The translations under genes and the position numbers were made by a program. Of a DNA stretch of 45,099 bases, positions 44,428-45,099 are shown piece after piece. Location: assembly GCA_011773845.1 (NCBI GenBank), contig WVWV01000156.1:28589-73687 (forward strand). Reading direction: 5' to 3'. Origin of the DNA: Lysobacterales bacterium. Its GTDB lineage: Bacteria; Pseudomonadota; Gammaproteobacteria; Xanthomonadales; SZUA-36. A model generated the notes under the pieces. The model worked only from the letters and a program-made list of their open reading frames with translations, was not told the DNA's origin and did not search any database. Every line of letters starts with the position of its first letter. Position 1 is the first letter of the stretch.

Positions 44428-44652
44428 ATGGACGTCTTCATTCCAATCACCGATGAGTTGCTCGAACGGGCCGACGGTGGCGAGGCCCTGGTGCCCTACA
44501 CGCCAGGTCTGGTGCTGCTCAGTCAGTGTCAACGCTCGGCCCCGGGTCAATCGAAGCCCAGTACCAGTGTGTCGCCGAGCTCCAGCCCCAGCGCCTCGGC
44601 GCGGCCCGCGTTGAGCTCGAGCACGAACTTGGCGGGGCGCTCGCTGGGATAA
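44428..44652 (+). CDS. small ORF, possibly 3'-truncated conserved protein
   Basis: A 74-residue frame. The first 35 residues ('MDVFIPITDELLERADGG', then 'EALVPYTPGLVLLSQC') look like a real protein start with codon use like the neighbours. From about residue 41 the frame lies antisense to the DUF192 gene, and the sequence turns into Ser/Pro/Ala-rich shadow. Either it is a true gene with a degraded, overlapping 3' end, or a remnant. I do not recognise the family. It diverges from the CpdA-like gene. Confidence 0.4.
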   Translation: MDVFIPITDELLERADGGEALVPYTPGLVLLSQCQRSAPGQSKPSTSVSPSSSPSASARPALSSSTNLAGRSLG

Positions 44653-44990
44653 CCGGGGCACCGGCGCGAATGGCATGGGCGTGCGTCGAGCGCCATGCCA
44701 ACCACGTGTAACTGGGCGTCGAAATAGATGATATCGAGGGGGATGCGCGTGTTCTTCATCCAGAAGCTGCGCGGCGCCTCGCTGGCGAAGATGAACAGCA
44801 TGCCGTGGTCGGCCGGCAGATGATCGCGAAACATCAGGCCCAGGGCCTGCTTCTCCCGCGTATCGGCGATCTCCACCGTGAACCGCTGGTCGCGGAGTTC
44901 CACCCATGACTCGGAGGCCACGCACGCTGCACAGTTCAGGAGCGCCGCCAGGCACAGCCCGCGGCCGGATCGGGTCAACAGGCCTCGCAT
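44547..44990 (-). CDS. DUF192 family exported protein
   Basis: A 147-residue protein with a signal peptide (about residues 8-26, ending in VAS). The DUF192 core is clear: 'FTVEIADTREKQALGLMFRDHLPADHGMLFIF', 'SFWMKNTRIPLDIIYFDAQLHVVGM' and 'FVLELNAGRAEALGLELGDTLVL'. The family is periplasmic or extracellular and of unknown function. An ATG at 45026 is an in-frame alternative but would place charged and polar residues before the signal. Its 3' end overlaps a small rightward ORF by 106 bases. Confidence 0.88.
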   Translation of the reverse strand: MRGLLTRSGRGLCLAALLNCAACVASESWVELRDQRFTVEIADTREKQALGLMFRDHLPADHGMLFIFASEAPRSFWMKNTRIPLDIIYFDAQLHVVGMALDARPCHSRRCPGYPSERPAKFVLELNAGRAEALGLELGDTLVLGFD

Positions 44991-45099
44991 GCCGGGATCA
45001 TAGCCGCCACGCGGCCAGCACCTCAACCGGATTCAGCGCTGGCCCCGGGGACGTGCCGCCCGGACGGCGCCGTCGCGCCCGGGCCGGCGCAGTCAGCCC

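Noticed and set aside
44526-44711. Rightward 61-codon frame as a continuation of the small ORF at 44428 after a frameshift
   Set aside because: It is fully antisense to DUF192 and shows no family feature that would join it to the 5' part.
45027-45099. Right-edge sequence upstream of the DUF192 gene
   Set aside because: Very GC-rich with no recognisable gene start or motif; too short to assign.

Overview
This is a GC-rich, gene-dense bacterial chromosome segment with about 46 protein genes. No tRNA, rRNA, CRISPR array or insertion sequence was seen, and no gap exceeds 300 bases. Gene order and protein types point to a gammaproteobacterium: rpmB-rpmG next to radC, dut-algC, aroQ-accB-accC-prmA, cutA-dsbD-tlpA, and thiE-hemL beside rubredoxin. 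The plant-type glutamate-cysteine ligase, PPi-dependent phosphofructokinase and H+-pyrophosphatase fit a Chromatiales/Ectothiorhodospiraceae-like or related environmental lineage. That placement is inference from content only.

Layout. 1-2.2 kb: two tandem OppA-like peptide-binding proteins (the first cut by the window edge), diverging from gshA (2.3-3.6 kb). 3.6-7.4 kb: a leftward run dut, a membrane-anchored AlgC-type phosphohexomutase, and two small exported proteins, one probably starting at CTG. 7.7-8.9 kb: radC, then rpmB-rpmG with a clear promoter and a bidirectional terminator. 8.9-13 kb: a solitary HyuA-like protein, mutM and a Cys/Met-metabolism PLP enzyme. 13-19.3 kb: leftward tdk with a small membrane protein, then aroQ-accB-accC-prmA continuing into a two-domain methyltransferase and an LpxL-like acyltransferase. 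19.4-22.6 kb: cutA-dsbD-tlpA, whose DsbD has two redox-competent alpha domains. 22.7-25.6 kb: a rightward operon of flavin-reductase-like protein, M20 peptidase and an unassigned P-loop protein, preceded by an FNR-type site. 25.6-31.5 kb: a pyrophosphate-linked group (H+-PPase, M28 peptidase, PPi-PFK, adk). 31.6-36 kb: membrane protein, mpl, LON-domain protein, and a DedA-PAP2-LssY protein whose PAP2 catalytic residues are lost and whose 3' end runs 188 bases antisense into the LON gene. 36-41 kb: HSDL2-type SDR, then a leftward operon of GGR-like flavoprotein, stand-alone cyclic-nucleotide-binding protein and DsrL/GltD-like iron-sulfur flavoprotein, with a divergent SRPBCC gene. 41-45 kb: hemL, thiE, rubredoxin, PspC, CpdA-like phosphodiesterase, a probably truncated small ORF and a DUF192 protein.

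Working together: most genes are housekeeping (fatty acid, heme, thiamine, glutathione, nucleotide and wall recycling). The best candidates for undescribed biology are the redox operon at 37.0-40.5 kb, with a TTGA-N6-TCAA site in its divergent promoter region, and the FNR-site-preceded flavin reductase/M20/P-loop operon at 22.7-25.6 kb.
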